Origin: Arcobacteraceae bacterium
Lineage (GTDB): Bacteria > Campylobacterota > Campylobacteria > Campylobacterales > Arcobacteraceae
Direction: 5' to 3'
DNA length: 34,701 bases
Assembly: GCA_023229945.1 (NCBI GenBank)
Contig: JALNYH010000023.1
Span: 1-34,701 of the forward strand
Shown here: positions 16,258-24,405 of the stretch, piece by piece
Position numbering within the stretch: position 1 is the first letter of the stretch
How the letters are laid out: every line of letters starts with the position of its first letter
Program-made: the position numbers and the translations under genes
The notes under the pieces: generated by a model
The model's input: the letters and a program-made list of their open reading frames with translations, nothing else
What the model was told of the DNA's origin: nothing
Database searches by the model: none

Positions 16258-17390
16258 AGAAAAATTTAATATTAGTTTTTTTGGTTATGTTTGTATTTTT
16301 TGGATGTAGTAAAAAGATAGAAACTAGAATATCAACTCCACCTTCAACTCCTACTATGATAACAGAAGATGATAGAAATATTAGTATTATACAAGAAGGT
16401 GATGAAAAAACATTAGAAATAAAAGAACCTTCTATTATGATGCCATTGCCAAAAGAAATAATAATTAAAAAAGAAAAAATAGCAGTAGTTTTTGCATCTA
16501 AAGTAGTAGGAAGATATGGTAATGATGCTGTAAATACAATTATTGCATATTCAATGCTTAAAGAGATTGATTTTGAGATTAAAGTATATGATACATTACA
16601 TGAAACTCAAGACAATATAGAACAAGCTTTTAATGAATTGAAATATCTAGGATTTACAAAAGTAATTGCACTTTTTGCTAATGATAATTCTGTATTGTAT
16701 ATACCAAATAATAGTATAAAAGTATATATTCCTACACTACACAAAAAAAATGCACCATCGTTTGCTGGCTCAAATGTAATATATGGCTCAATTGACTATG
16801 AAGAACAATTTAAACAGTTATTGAATTTTTCAAATGGCAATTTGAGTGAAATTTATAATACAGATAAAATTTCTATAATTTTTAATCAATTTCTGAGAAA
16901 AAATGGACTAGCAGTATCATCAAAATATGATGTAACAAATCCAACTATAAATTATAAAAATATATTTTCTACAAATACAAAATTAGAAAATAGTACTTTA
17001 TTTATTAATTCGACTGTTTTACAAACAGCAATAGTATTATCACAATTAAGAGTTTATGAAATAAATCCTCAAGTTATATTGTCAACTCAATTAAACTATA
17101 ACCCTCTTATCTTGTCACTTAGTCAATTTGAAGATAGAAAATCTTTACTAATAGCAAATTCAATAGGGAAGGTACATTCTAAATTAAAAGCGATATCTAC
17201 ACTATTAGGAAGTGATATAGAATACAATTGGGTAAACTTTTCTACACTTGTAGGAATGAAAGAACTTTTATTTATAAATGATCAAAATATTTCTGGATAT
17301 ACACTACAAAACAATCAAATATTATTTGATATAACTATCTATAAACCTGCTCAGTACTCTTTTGTGGAAGTAAGTTCTCCTCAACAATAA
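16254..17390 (+). CDS. Periplasmic lipoprotein resembling LpoA/type-1 binding folds
   Basis: 378 residues. A lipoprotein signal peptide ends in FFGC (about residue 18), followed by a Pro/Thr-rich linker (residues ~25-75). From about residue 80 the sequence IAVVFASKVVGRYGNDAVNTII starts a fold like type-1 periplasmic binding proteins, with YGSIDYEEQF, LFINSTVLQTAIVLSQLRVYE and VILSTQLNYNP. LpoA-type activators of peptidoglycan synthesis share this plan, but I cannot show that this protein has that role. ATG 16254 overlaps the upstream stop (ATGA), with GGAG eight bases ahead. Confidence 0.72.
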   Translation: MKKNLILVFLVMFVFFGCSKKIETRISTPPSTPTMITEDDRNISIIQEGDEKTLEIKEPSIMMPLPKEIIIKKEKIAVVFASKVVGRYGNDAVNTIIAYSMLKEIDFEIKVYDTLHETQDNIEQAFNELKYLGFTKVIALFANDNSVLYIPNNSIKVYIPTLHKKNAPSFAGSNVIYGSIDYEEQFKQLLNFSNGNLSEIYNTDKISIIFNQFLRKNGLAVSSKYDVTNPTINYKNIFSTNTKLENSTLFINSTVLQTAIVLSQLRVYEINPQVILSTQLNYNPLILSLSQFEDRKSLLIANSIGKVHSKLKAISTLLGSDIEYNWVNFSTLVGMKELLFINDQNISGYTLQNNQILFDITIYKPAQYSFVEVSSPQQ

Positions 17391-17424
17391 GTATTAATTA
17401 AACAAACACTACAACATTTAGCTT

Positions 17425-17449
17425 AATTTAAGTTAAATTTAGGTAAAAT
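17425..17449 (+). promoter_or_regulatory. Putative promoter region of the alpha ribosomal operon
   Basis: TAAAAT at 17444-17449 is a possible -10 box, and just upstream lies a 15-base near-palindrome AATTTAAGTTAAATT (17425-17439) that would cover the -35 area. The rpmJ start is about 130 bases downstream, so the leader would be long; a GGTG/CACC stem at 17525-17538 lies within it. Whether the palindrome is a control site or chance AT-rich symmetry is open. Confidence 0.35.
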
Positions 17450-17576
17450 GCCCCACTGTTTTCTAATCATAGAGGAAGTTTTTGTAAAATATTTAACTTA
17501 TTGCAAGTTTTTTTTATAAAAAGTTGGTGAGAGACCACCTATTAGAGAACAGAGAATTTAACGGCAAAGGAAAGCT

Positions 17577-17690
17577 ATGAAAGTAAGAGCTTCGGTTAAA
17601 AAAATGTGTGACAAATGTAAAGTCATCAAAAGAAAAGGTGTGGTAAGAGTTATCTGTGAAACACCAAAACACAAACAAAGACAAGGATAA
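17577..17690 (+). CDS. rpmJ: Ribosomal protein bL36
   Basis: 37 residues, the full length of bL36, with all four zinc ligands C11, C14, C27 and H32 in the C-x2-C-x12-C-x4-H pattern, so this is the zinc-bound form. AAGG lies just upstream of the ATG. First gene of the rpmJ-rpsM-rpsK-rpsD-rpoA-rplQ cluster. In many relatives infA, map and secY stand immediately upstream; here a lipoprotein gene does. Confidence 0.97.
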   Translation: MKVRASVKKMCDKCKVIKRKGVVRVICETPKHKQRQG

Positions 17691-17693
17691 AGA

Positions 17694-18062
17694 ATGGCTC
17701 GTATCGCAGGTGCTGATTTACCAAACAAAAAAAGAATGGAATATGCATTAACGTATATTTACGGCATAGGTTTACATACTTCAAGATTAATTCTTGATGC
17801 AACAGGGATTTCTTACGATAAGAGAGTTTTTGAGTTAAGTGAAGATGAAGCAGCAGCTATCAGACAAGAAATTCAAAAAAACTATATGGTAGAGGGTGAC
17901 CTTAGAAAAAAAGTTGCTATGGATATCAAATCGTTGATGGATTTAGGAAGCTATAGAGGTCTAAGACATAGAAAAGGTTTACCAGTTCGTGGTCAAAGCA
18001 CAAAAACAAACGCTAGAACTAGAAAAGGTAAAAAGAAAACCGTCGGTTCTGCATCTAAGTAA
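17694..18062 (+). CDS. rpsM: Ribosomal protein uS13
   Basis: 122 residues, normal for uS13. Typical start MARIAGADLPNKKRMEYALT with helix-two-turn-helix segment, and the C-terminal GLRHRKGLPVRGQSTKTNAR tail that contacts P-site tRNA and inter-subunit bridges. Starts three bases after rpmJ. Confidence 0.98.
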   Translation: MARIAGADLPNKKRMEYALTYIYGIGLHTSRLILDATGISYDKRVFELSEDEAAAIRQEIQKNYMVEGDLRKKVAMDIKSLMDLGSYRGLRHRKGLPVRGQSTKTNARTRKGKKKTVGSASK

Positions 18063-18074
18063 TAAGGTTTTATA

Positions 18075-18470
18075 ATGGCAAAGAAAAAAAACGTAGTTAG
18101 AAAAAAAATAGTAAGAAAAAATATTGCTGATGGTATAGTTCATATCGCAGCTACATTTAATAATACAGTTGTATCAGTAAGTGACAATGCTGGAAATGTT
18201 ATTGCTTGGAGTAGTGCTGGAAGCTTAGGTTTCAAAGGTAGCAAAAAATCAACTCCTTTCGCGGCTCAACAAGCTGTTGAAGATGCTATGAAAAAAGCAA
18301 TGGAACATGGTATCAAATATATTGGTATCAAAGTTCAAGGTCCTGGTAGTGGTAGAGATACTGCTGTGAAATCTGTAGGTTCAATTGAAGGTGTTAGTGT
18401 AAGATGGTTTAAAGATGTTACACCACTACCTCACAATGGTTGTAGACCTCCAAAAAGAAGAAGAGTGTAA
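18075..18470 (+). CDS. rpsK: Ribosomal protein uS11
   Basis: 131 residues, normal for uS11. Characteristic segments are GIVHIAATFNNTVVSVSD, WSSAGSLGFKGSKKSTPFAA and the C-terminal VTPLPHNGCRPPKRRRV, which lies near the 3' end of 16S rRNA in the platform. Twelve bases after rpsM. Confidence 0.98.
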   Translation: MAKKKNVVRKKIVRKNIADGIVHIAATFNNTVVSVSDNAGNVIAWSSAGSLGFKGSKKSTPFAAQQAVEDAMKKAMEHGIKYIGIKVQGPGSGRDTAVKSVGSIEGVSVRWFKDVTPLPHNGCRPPKRRRV

Positions 18471-18480
18471 GGAGTAGGAT

Positions 18481-19107
18481 ATGGCAAGATATAGAGGACC
18501 AGTAGAAAAAATAGAAAGAAGATTGAACGCTGATCTAGGCCTTAAAGGTGAGAGAAGATTAGCAGGTAAAAGTGCATTAGAAAAAAGACCATACCCTCCA
18601 GGACAACATGGTCAAAGAAGATCAAAAATTTCTGAGTATGGTTTACAATTAAAAGAAAAGCAAAAAGCTAAATATCTTTATGGAATTTCTGAAAAACAAT
18701 TCGCTAGATATTTCAAAGAAGCTGCAAGAAGAACTGGTAATACTGGGGAAAACTTAATAGTTATGCTTGAGCAAAGACTTGATAATGTAGTTTATAGAAT
18801 GGGCTTTGCAACAACAAGAAGATTTGCAAGACAATTAACAACACACGGACATATCTTAGTTGATGGTCAAAAAGTTGATATTCCTTCTTACACAGTAAGA
18901 GCAGGACAAAAAGTAGAGATTAGAGAAAAATCTAAAAATAATCCACAAGTAGTAAGAGCAATCGAGCTTACAAATCAAACTGGTATGGTTGATTGGGTTG
19001 ATGTAGAAAAAGAAAAACTGTTTGGAATATTTACAAGATTACCACAAAGAGAAGAAGTTGTAATACCAGTAGAAGAGAGACTTGTAGTTGAGTTATATTC
19101 TAAGTAA
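18481..19107 (+). CDS. rpsD: Ribosomal protein uS4 (zinc-free form)
   Basis: 208 residues, normal length. The N-terminus (MARYRGPVEKIERRLNADLG) lacks the cysteine pairs of the zinc form of uS4. The S4 RNA-binding domain is at about 97-160 (LEQRLDNVVYRMGFATTRRF, HGHILVDGQKVDIPSY). A primary 16S assembly protein; in many bacteria it is also the translational repressor of this operon. GGAG precedes the ATG. Confidence 0.98.
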   Translation: MARYRGPVEKIERRLNADLGLKGERRLAGKSALEKRPYPPGQHGQRRSKISEYGLQLKEKQKAKYLYGISEKQFARYFKEAARRTGNTGENLIVMLEQRLDNVVYRMGFATTRRFARQLTTHGHILVDGQKVDIPSYTVRAGQKVEIREKSKNNPQVVRAIELTNQTGMVDWVDVEKEKLFGIFTRLPQREEVVIPVEERLVVELYSK

Positions 19108-19120
19108 TAAGGACTAGAAT

Positions 19121-20122
19121 ATGAGAAAAATTACAGACACACCGTTTTTACCAACTGATGTTGAGATTGAAAGAGTAAGTGATAGAGTATCTAAAATTAT
19201 AGCTAGTCCATTTGAAAGTGGATATGCTGTAACTTTAGCTCACCCTTTAAGAAGAATTTTGATGAGTAGTACAAAAGGTTTTTCACCAATAGCTGTAAGA
19301 ATAGCTGGTGTTAAACATGAGTTTGACTCATTAAGAGGTATGCTTGAAGATGTTGCTGTATTTATTATAAATCTTAAAAATATTGGCTTTAAAGTAAAAG
19401 GCACAACAGAGTCTCAAATTGAAGTAGAGTACTCATTTGATGGTGCAAAAGAAATTAGAGCAATTGATTTAAATAATTCTTTTGTAGAAGTTGTTAATGA
19501 AGATACACATTTGGCTACAATTAATAGCGATTGTAATCTTTCATTTTCAATTATTTTACAAAGAGGTATTGGATATGTTCCAAGTGAAGAAATCAGAGAT
19601 TTAGTTCCAGCTGATTATATTCCACTTGATGCATTTTTCTCTCCTGTAAAAAGAGTTATATATGATATAGAAAAGATGCTAGTTGAAGATAATCCTAACT
19701 ATGAAAAAATAGTTTTTACTATCGAAACTGATGGTGAAATTTCTCCAGTTGATGCTTTCAAAGAAGCAGTGAGTGTAATGTATGCTCAAATGGGAGTTTT
19801 TAATAAAGTATTCGATTTAAGTGAAGTGTCTTTAAGTGATACAAACGAAGAGCCAGTTGAGATTAAATCATTGGTACAAAAAATTGAAGACTTAAATATG
19901 AGTGCAAGAAGTTTTAATAGTTTAGATAGATCTGGTATTAAATTTCTTGGTGAGTTAGTACTTATGAGCGAAGCTGAAGTGAAAAATATCAAAAACTTAG
20001 GTAAAAAATCTTATGATGAGATAAGTGAAAAACTAGAAAGCTTAGGTTTTCCAGTAGATTACACACTTCCAGAGACTATAGCATCAGCTTTAAGAAGAAA
20101 ACTAGAGCAGTTAAAAGCGTAA
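19121..20122 (+). CDS. rpoA: RNA polymerase alpha subunit
   Basis: 333 residues. The N-terminal assembly domain (about 1-230) has NAD-like dimer segments such as YAVTLAHPLRRILMSS. The C-terminal domain (about 255-325) has the DNA- and activator-contacting helices in SLDRSGIKFLGELVLMSE and IKNLGKKSYDEISEKL. Intact and of normal length. Lies between rpsD and rplQ in the standard order. Confidence 0.98.
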   Translation: MRKITDTPFLPTDVEIERVSDRVSKIIASPFESGYAVTLAHPLRRILMSSTKGFSPIAVRIAGVKHEFDSLRGMLEDVAVFIINLKNIGFKVKGTTESQIEVEYSFDGAKEIRAIDLNNSFVEVVNEDTHLATINSDCNLSFSIILQRGIGYVPSEEIRDLVPADYIPLDAFFSPVKRVIYDIEKMLVEDNPNYEKIVFTIETDGEISPVDAFKEAVSVMYAQMGVFNKVFDLSEVSLSDTNEEPVEIKSLVQKIEDLNMSARSFNSLDRSGIKFLGELVLMSEAEVKNIKNLGKKSYDEISEKLESLGFPVDYTLPETIASALRRKLEQLKA

Positions 20123-20138
20123 ATAATAAAGGACAAAT

Positions 20139-20489
20139 ATGAGACATAAGCATGGTTATAGAAAACTAAATCGTACTTCATCACACAGAAGTGCTTTGCT
20201 AAAAAACTTAGCAATTTCTTTGATAGAGCATGAAAAAATTGAAACTACAGTACCAAAAGCGAAAGAGCTTAAAAGTTATGTAGAAAGACTAGTTACAAAA
20301 GCTAGAACTGCTGATTTCAATTCACATAGAACAATTTTTGCTTCATTACAAAGTAAAGAAGCAACTAAAAAACTAATAAATGAAGTAGCACCTAGATATG
20401 TTGAAAGAAATGGTGGATACACATCTATCATTAAAACAAGAATCAGAAGAGGCGATGCTACACAAATGGCATTTATCTCTTTCGTATAA
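20139..20489 (+). CDS. rplQ: Ribosomal protein bL17
   Basis: 116 residues. Begins with the family signature MRHKHGYRKLNRTSSHR and continues ALLKNLAISLIEHEKIETTV. Located near the peptide exit tunnel. Last gene of the operon, closed by the strong terminator 22 bases downstream. AAAGGA precedes the ATG. Confidence 0.98.
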   Translation: MRHKHGYRKLNRTSSHRSALLKNLAISLIEHEKIETTVPKAKELKSYVERLVTKARTADFNSHRTIFASLQSKEATKKLINEVAPRYVERNGGYTSIIKTRIRRGDATQMAFISFV

Positions 20490-20510
20490 TAACGAAAATT
20501 TAAAGTTTTA

Positions 20511-20545
20511 AAGGGTTGATATCTTTGGATATCAACCCTTTTTTT
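20511..20545 (+). terminator. Rho-independent terminator of the alpha operon
   Basis: A perfect 13-base-pair stem, AAGGGTTGATATC (20511-20523) and GATATCAACCCTT (20528-20540), with loop TTTG, is followed by TTTTT. The strongest conventional terminator in the window. Confidence 0.95.
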
Positions 20546-20602
20546 GTGCCATAAATAATGAATATATTATATACACTTGGATAAAAAAGGTAACCACTTC
20601 AA

Positions 20603-21328
20603 ATGATAATGAATCAAATAAGTAATTTTGTATATTGTGATAGTTCTTTAGAAGATATGTTAATAGAATCCAAGTTTCTTCCAAATCAATATAAAGATTA
20701 TCCTTTTTTAGTGATTGAAAACTTTTTAACAACTCAAGAAGCTCAAGATATTGTCAATGATATTAAAAATAGCTCTGATTATGAAAAAGCTATGGTAAAA
20801 ACTAAGATACTAGATAGTGTAGTTAATCCTACAATAGTGCCATCAATACGAAAAACAAATATTTATAACCTTAATAATACACATGAAGAAATATATCAAA
20901 ATAAATTTATTGATAATCAAAAATTAATTGAAGATTTTTTTTCATTATCACTAAATTTAGCGACTAAAACACAGGTTTTAGAATATACAAAAGGGTGTTT
21001 TTATATCAAACATAGTGACGATTCAAATGAAATTATTGATAGTAATAAAAAAACTGTTGGATTTGATTTGGTTGCACCTCAAAGAAAGATTACTACAGTT
21101 TTATTTGCTACTAATTATATGGATACAATATGTGATGAATATAGTTTTAGTGGGGGAGAATTAGTTTTTAATTATCTTTATGACAAAGATGGAAATAATA
21201 TTATGCTCAAGCCAAAAGCTGGTGATATGCTCATCTTTCCTAGCAATCCATACTTTTCACATGAAGTCAAAATGGTAACTGATGGCTATAGACTTACAAT
21301 TGTACAATGGCATAATGCAATATTTTAG
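20603..21328 (+). CDS. 2-oxoglutarate/Fe(II)-dependent oxygenase (P4Hc-like)
   Basis: 241 residues. The iron-binding facial triad is complete and correctly spaced: H137-x-D139 in YIKHSDDS, distal H220 in NPYFSHEVKMV, and the 2-oxoglutarate-binding Arg R230 ten residues later (DGYRLTIVQWH). FSGGELVFNY and LKPKAGDMLIFPSN are the usual strands between. The group includes prolyl hydroxylase-like and PiuC-like enzymes; the substrate here is unknown. The start may be ATG 20603 or ATG 20609, with AAAAAAGG about 12 bases before the first. Lies alone between the alpha operon terminator and the gatA promoter. Confidence 0.87.
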   Translation: MIMNQISNFVYCDSSLEDMLIESKFLPNQYKDYPFLVIENFLTTQEAQDIVNDIKNSSDYEKAMVKTKILDSVVNPTIVPSIRKTNIYNLNNTHEEIYQNKFIDNQKLIEDFFSLSLNLATKTQVLEYTKGCFYIKHSDDSNEIIDSNKKTVGFDLVAPQRKITTVLFATNYMDTICDEYSFSGGELVFNYLYDKDGNNIMLKPKAGDMLIFPSNPYFSHEVKMVTDGYRLTIVQWHNAIF

Positions 21329-21373
21329 CTTCAACTAACGCTTATAAAACCATTTTTTTAAGTTCAAATTGGA

Positions 21374-21379
21374 TATAAT
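21374..21379 (+). promoter_or_regulatory. Putative -10 box for gatA-guaB
   Basis: TATAAT 31 bases before the gatA GTG, with a T-rich run (TTTTTTT around 21354-21360) upstream in place of a -35. Fits the sigma-70 pattern of this phylum. Confidence 0.5.
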
Positions 21380-21409
21380 CCAGAATTATTAAGACTCAGG
21401 AGCGTAAAA

Positions 21410-22774
21410 GTGGTTACACTAAAAGAGGCATTAAAATTTTCACAAGATGAACTAAAAAATCTAAAAGATGAGTTAACTGCTAAGATTCAATCACACAAAA
21501 ACATAGGTGCGTATATAGAACAACTTACCAACAAAGAGTTATATACTCGAGGGTGTGGTGTGCCGATTGCTATAAAAGATAATATAAATATAAAAAACTT
21601 TCCAATGACTTGTAGTAGCTCTATTCTTCAAGGCTATATTGCCCCTTATGATGCAACAGTTATTAAAAATCTAGACAACAATGGTTTTAGTCCATTTGGT
21701 ATTACAAATATGGATGAGTTTGCTATGGGAAGCTCAACTGAGAGTAGTTTTTATGGCAAAACTTTAAATCCAGTAAACTCTACAAGAGTTCCTGGTGGAA
21801 GTAGTGGTGGAAGTGCAGCAGCAGTAGCTGGTGGTCTTGCAATTGCGGCTTTGGGAACTGATACTGGTGGAAGTATAAGACAACCAGCAGCTTACTGTGG
21901 ATGTGTTGGAATGAAGCCTACTTATGGAAGAGTTAGTAGATATGGTGTGAGTGCTTATAGCTCATCACTTGACCAAGTTGGACCAATTACTCAAAATGTA
22001 ACTGATGCAGCGATTTTGTACGATGCTATAAGTGGTTATGATAGTATGGATTCTACAAGTGCAAATATTGACTACACACCAGTTTATCCAAATCTAAATA
22101 GTGATAAAAAACTCACAATTGCTGTAATTCAGAATTTTATTGATGAAGCAAGTGATGAGATAAAAGCTGGATTTGCAAAAACAATTGACGCTTTAAAAGA
22201 AGCAGGACATAAAATAGTATATGAAAATATGCTTGATACAAAAATGATAGTCTCATCTTATTATATTATAGCAACAGCAGAAGCTAGTGCAAACTTAGCA
22301 AGACTTGATGGTATAAGATATGGTAACAGAAAAGGTGATGGTGGTTTGAAAGATATATATCTCAAGACAAAATCCCAAGGCTTTGGAAGCGAAGTTCAAA
22401 GAAGAATTATGCTTGGGTCTTTTGTACTTAGTAGTGGTTACTATGACGCTTATTATATAAAAGCTCAAAAAGTAAGACATTTGATAAAAGATAACTATGA
22501 TGCAATACTAAAAAATGCAGATTTGATACTTTCTCCAGTAGCACCTACAACTGCACCTAAGTTTGGAAGTTTCAAAACTCCTTTGGAGATGTATTTGAGT
22601 GATATTTACACAATTTCAGTAAATCTTGCAGGACTTCCTGCTATTAGTGTACCAGTTGGAAAAGATAGTGAAGGTATGCCTATAGGATTGCAATTAATTG
22701 GGAAATCTTATGATGAACAAACATTATTTGATGGTGCATTAAGCTTAGAAAAAATTATGAATTATAAAGGATAA
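21410..22774 (+). CDS. gatA: Asp-tRNA(Asn)/Glu-tRNA(Gln) amidotransferase subunit A
   Basis: 454 residues. The amidase signature is intact: catalytic Lys in PIAIKDNINI, the Gly/Ser loop PGGSSGGSAAAVAGG, and the cis-Ser/Ser nucleophile region GTDTGGSIRQPAAYCG. GatA releases ammonia from glutamine for conversion of misacylated Glu-tRNA(Gln) or Asp-tRNA(Asn). GTG start with AGGAG at 21398-21402. The partner genes gatB and gatC are not in the window. Three bases separate it from guaB, an arrangement common in Campylobacterota. Confidence 0.97.
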   Translation: MVTLKEALKFSQDELKNLKDELTAKIQSHKNIGAYIEQLTNKELYTRGCGVPIAIKDNINIKNFPMTCSSSILQGYIAPYDATVIKNLDNNGFSPFGITNMDEFAMGSSTESSFYGKTLNPVNSTRVPGGSSGGSAAAVAGGLAIAALGTDTGGSIRQPAAYCGCVGMKPTYGRVSRYGVSAYSSSLDQVGPITQNVTDAAILYDAISGYDSMDSTSANIDYTPVYPNLNSDKKLTIAVIQNFIDEASDEIKAGFAKTIDALKEAGHKIVYENMLDTKMIVSSYYIIATAEASANLARLDGIRYGNRKGDGGLKDIYLKTKSQGFGSEVQRRIMLGSFVLSSGYYDAYYIKAQKVRHLIKDNYDAILKNADLILSPVAPTTAPKFGSFKTPLEMYLSDIYTISVNLAGLPAISVPVGKDSEGMPIGLQLIGKSYDEQTLFDGALSLEKIMNYKG

Positions 22775-22777
22775 CAA

Positions 22778-24223
22778 ATGAGAATAAGAAAAAAAGCATT
22801 AACCTTTGATGATGTACTATTGGTACCAGCGAAATCTGAAGTTTTACCAAAAGAAGTATGTCTAAAAACAAAATTAACTAAAAATATAGAATTAAATGTT
22901 CCATTTGTAAGTGCTGCAATGGATACTGTTACGGAATATCGTGCAGCTGTTGCAATGGCAAGACTTGGTGGGATTGGGATTATTCATAAAAATATGGATA
23001 TAGCTTCTCAAGTATTACAAGTAAAAAAAGTGAAAAAAAGTGAAAGTGGAATTATAATAGACCCGGTATCGATTCATCCAGATCAAACACTTCAAGATGC
23101 ACAAAATCTAATGAATGAATATAAAATTTCAGGTGTTCCTGTGATTGATAATGAAAATAATCTATTGGGAATACTAACAAACAGAGATATGAGATTTGTA
23201 AAAGATTTTACATTAACAGCTCGTGATACAATGACTAAAATGCCTTTAATTACTGCAAAAAGTGGAACAACACTTGAAGCTGCAGCAGAAGTTATGCATA
23301 AAAATAAAATAGAGAAATTACCTATAGTTGATGATAATAACAAACTAAAAGGTTTGATCACAATAAAAGATATTAATAAAAAAATAGAACACCCAAATGC
23401 AAACAAAGATAGTTTTGGAAGATTAAGAGTTGGAGCTGCTATTGGAGTAGGGCAACTAGATCGTGCTAAAGCATTGGTTGATGCGGGGGTAGATGTACTT
23501 GTACTTGATTCGGCTCATGGACATAGTCGTGGTATTCTTGATACTGTTACAAAAATCAAACAAGAACTTGATATTGATGTAATTGCTGGAAATGTGGCTA
23601 CTGCAGAGGCTACTATAGACTTAATCAAAGCTGGTGCTGATGGTGTTAAAGTAGGAATTGGACCTGGGTCTATTTGTACTACTAGAATTGTAGCTGGTGT
23701 TGGTGTTCCTCAAATTAGTGCAATTGATGAGTGTGCTGAAGCTGCAAAAGCTTATGGTGTTCCTATAATAGCTGATGGTGGTATCAAATATAGTGGAGAT
23801 GTTGCAAAAGCACTAGCAGTAGGTGCTAGTTGTGTAATGATGGGAAGTGCTTTAGCTGGTACTGATGAAAGTCCAGGAGAAGTGATACTAGCTCATGGAA
23901 GAAAATTCAAAACTTACCGTGGTATGGGAAGTATTGGAGCTATGACAAAAGGAAGCACTGATAGATATTTTCAAGAAGGAACAGCAGCTGATAAGCTAGT
24001 ACCTGAAGGAATAGAAGGAATGGTTCCATATCGTGGACATATCAAAGATATAGTTCATCAGTTTATTGGAGGATTACGCTCTTCTATGGGTTATCTAGGA
24101 AGCAAAGATATCCCAACATTCCAAGCAAATGCAGAGTTTGTAGAGATTACTAGTGCAGGTCTTAAAGAGAGTCATGTACACGATGTAACTATTACAAACG
24201 AAGCACCGAATTACCATATTTGA
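22778..24223 (+). CDS. guaB: Inosine-5'-monophosphate dehydrogenase
   Basis: 481 residues. The barrel is split by two CBS domains (about 95-205; SIHPDQTLQDAQNLMNEY, TLEAAAEVMHKNKIEKLP). The catalytic Cys is C300 in GPGSICTTRIVAGVG, and the flap contains TYRGMGSIGAM and Arg in PYRGHI. It makes XMP from IMP, the committed step to GMP. The TGA stop is the first three bases of an octamer array that begins at 24221, so the array starts exactly where translation ends. Confidence 0.98.
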   Translation: MRIRKKALTFDDVLLVPAKSEVLPKEVCLKTKLTKNIELNVPFVSAAMDTVTEYRAAVAMARLGGIGIIHKNMDIASQVLQVKKVKKSESGIIIDPVSIHPDQTLQDAQNLMNEYKISGVPVIDNENNLLGILTNRDMRFVKDFTLTARDTMTKMPLITAKSGTTLEAAAEVMHKNKIEKLPIVDDNNKLKGLITIKDINKKIEHPNANKDSFGRLRVGAAIGVGQLDRAKALVDAGVDVLVLDSAHGHSRGILDTVTKIKQELDIDVIAGNVATAEATIDLIKAGADGVKVGIGPGSICTTRIVAGVGVPQISAIDECAEAAKAYGVPIIADGGIKYSGDVAKALAVGASCVMMGSALAGTDESPGEVILAHGRKFKTYRGMGSIGAMTKGSTDRYFQEGTAADKLVPEGIEGMVPYRGHIKDIVHQFIGGLRSSMGYLGSKDIPTFQANAEFVEITSAGLKESHVHDVTITNEAPNYHI

Positions 24224-24335
24224 GAGACTGAGAGACTGAGAGACTGAGAGACTGAGAGACTGAGAGACTGAGAGACTGAGAGACTGAGAGACTGAGAGAC
24301 TGAGAGACTGAGAGACTGAGAGACTGAGAGACTGA
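24221..24335 (+). repeat. Perfect octamer tandem repeat, 14 copies
   Basis: The 8-base unit TGAGAGAC is repeated 14 times without a mismatch (24221-24332), plus a final TGA. The guaB stop codon is the start of copy 1. The lack of any change among the copies suggests recent expansion or ongoing homogenisation. The RNA can pair, using G-U pairs, with the degenerate arm at 24348-24380. Confidence 0.98.
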
Positions 24336-24385
24336 ATAATTTTCTTGCTTAGTTTCTAAGTTTCTTAGTCTCTTAGTTTCTTTTT
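24304..24385 (+). terminator. Wobble-paired hairpin with T run after guaB, built from the octamer repeat
   Basis: The right arm at 24348-24380 consists of four 8-base units (CTTAGTTT, CTAAGTTT, CTTAGTCT, CTTAGTTT) plus C, followed by TTTTT. Read as RNA it pairs with the last four copies of the GAGACUGA repeat over a 12-base loop (24336-24347), nearly all by Watson-Crick or G-U pairs, up to about 32 pairs. It could end guaB transcription. Because the left arm has 14 copies, pairing can slide by eight bases. Terminator function is inferred. Confidence 0.6.
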
Positions 24386-24405
24386 AAAAAAAGAGGCTGA
24401 TAAGT

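Noticed and set aside
20532..20732. Minus-strand 66-residue frame over the alpha operon terminator and the oxygenase start
   Set aside because: It overlaps the terminator and the start of a complete oxygenase gene and has no recognisable features.
24221..24335. CRISPR array
   Set aside because: The units are 8 bp in direct contact with no spacers, so this is a simple tandem repeat.
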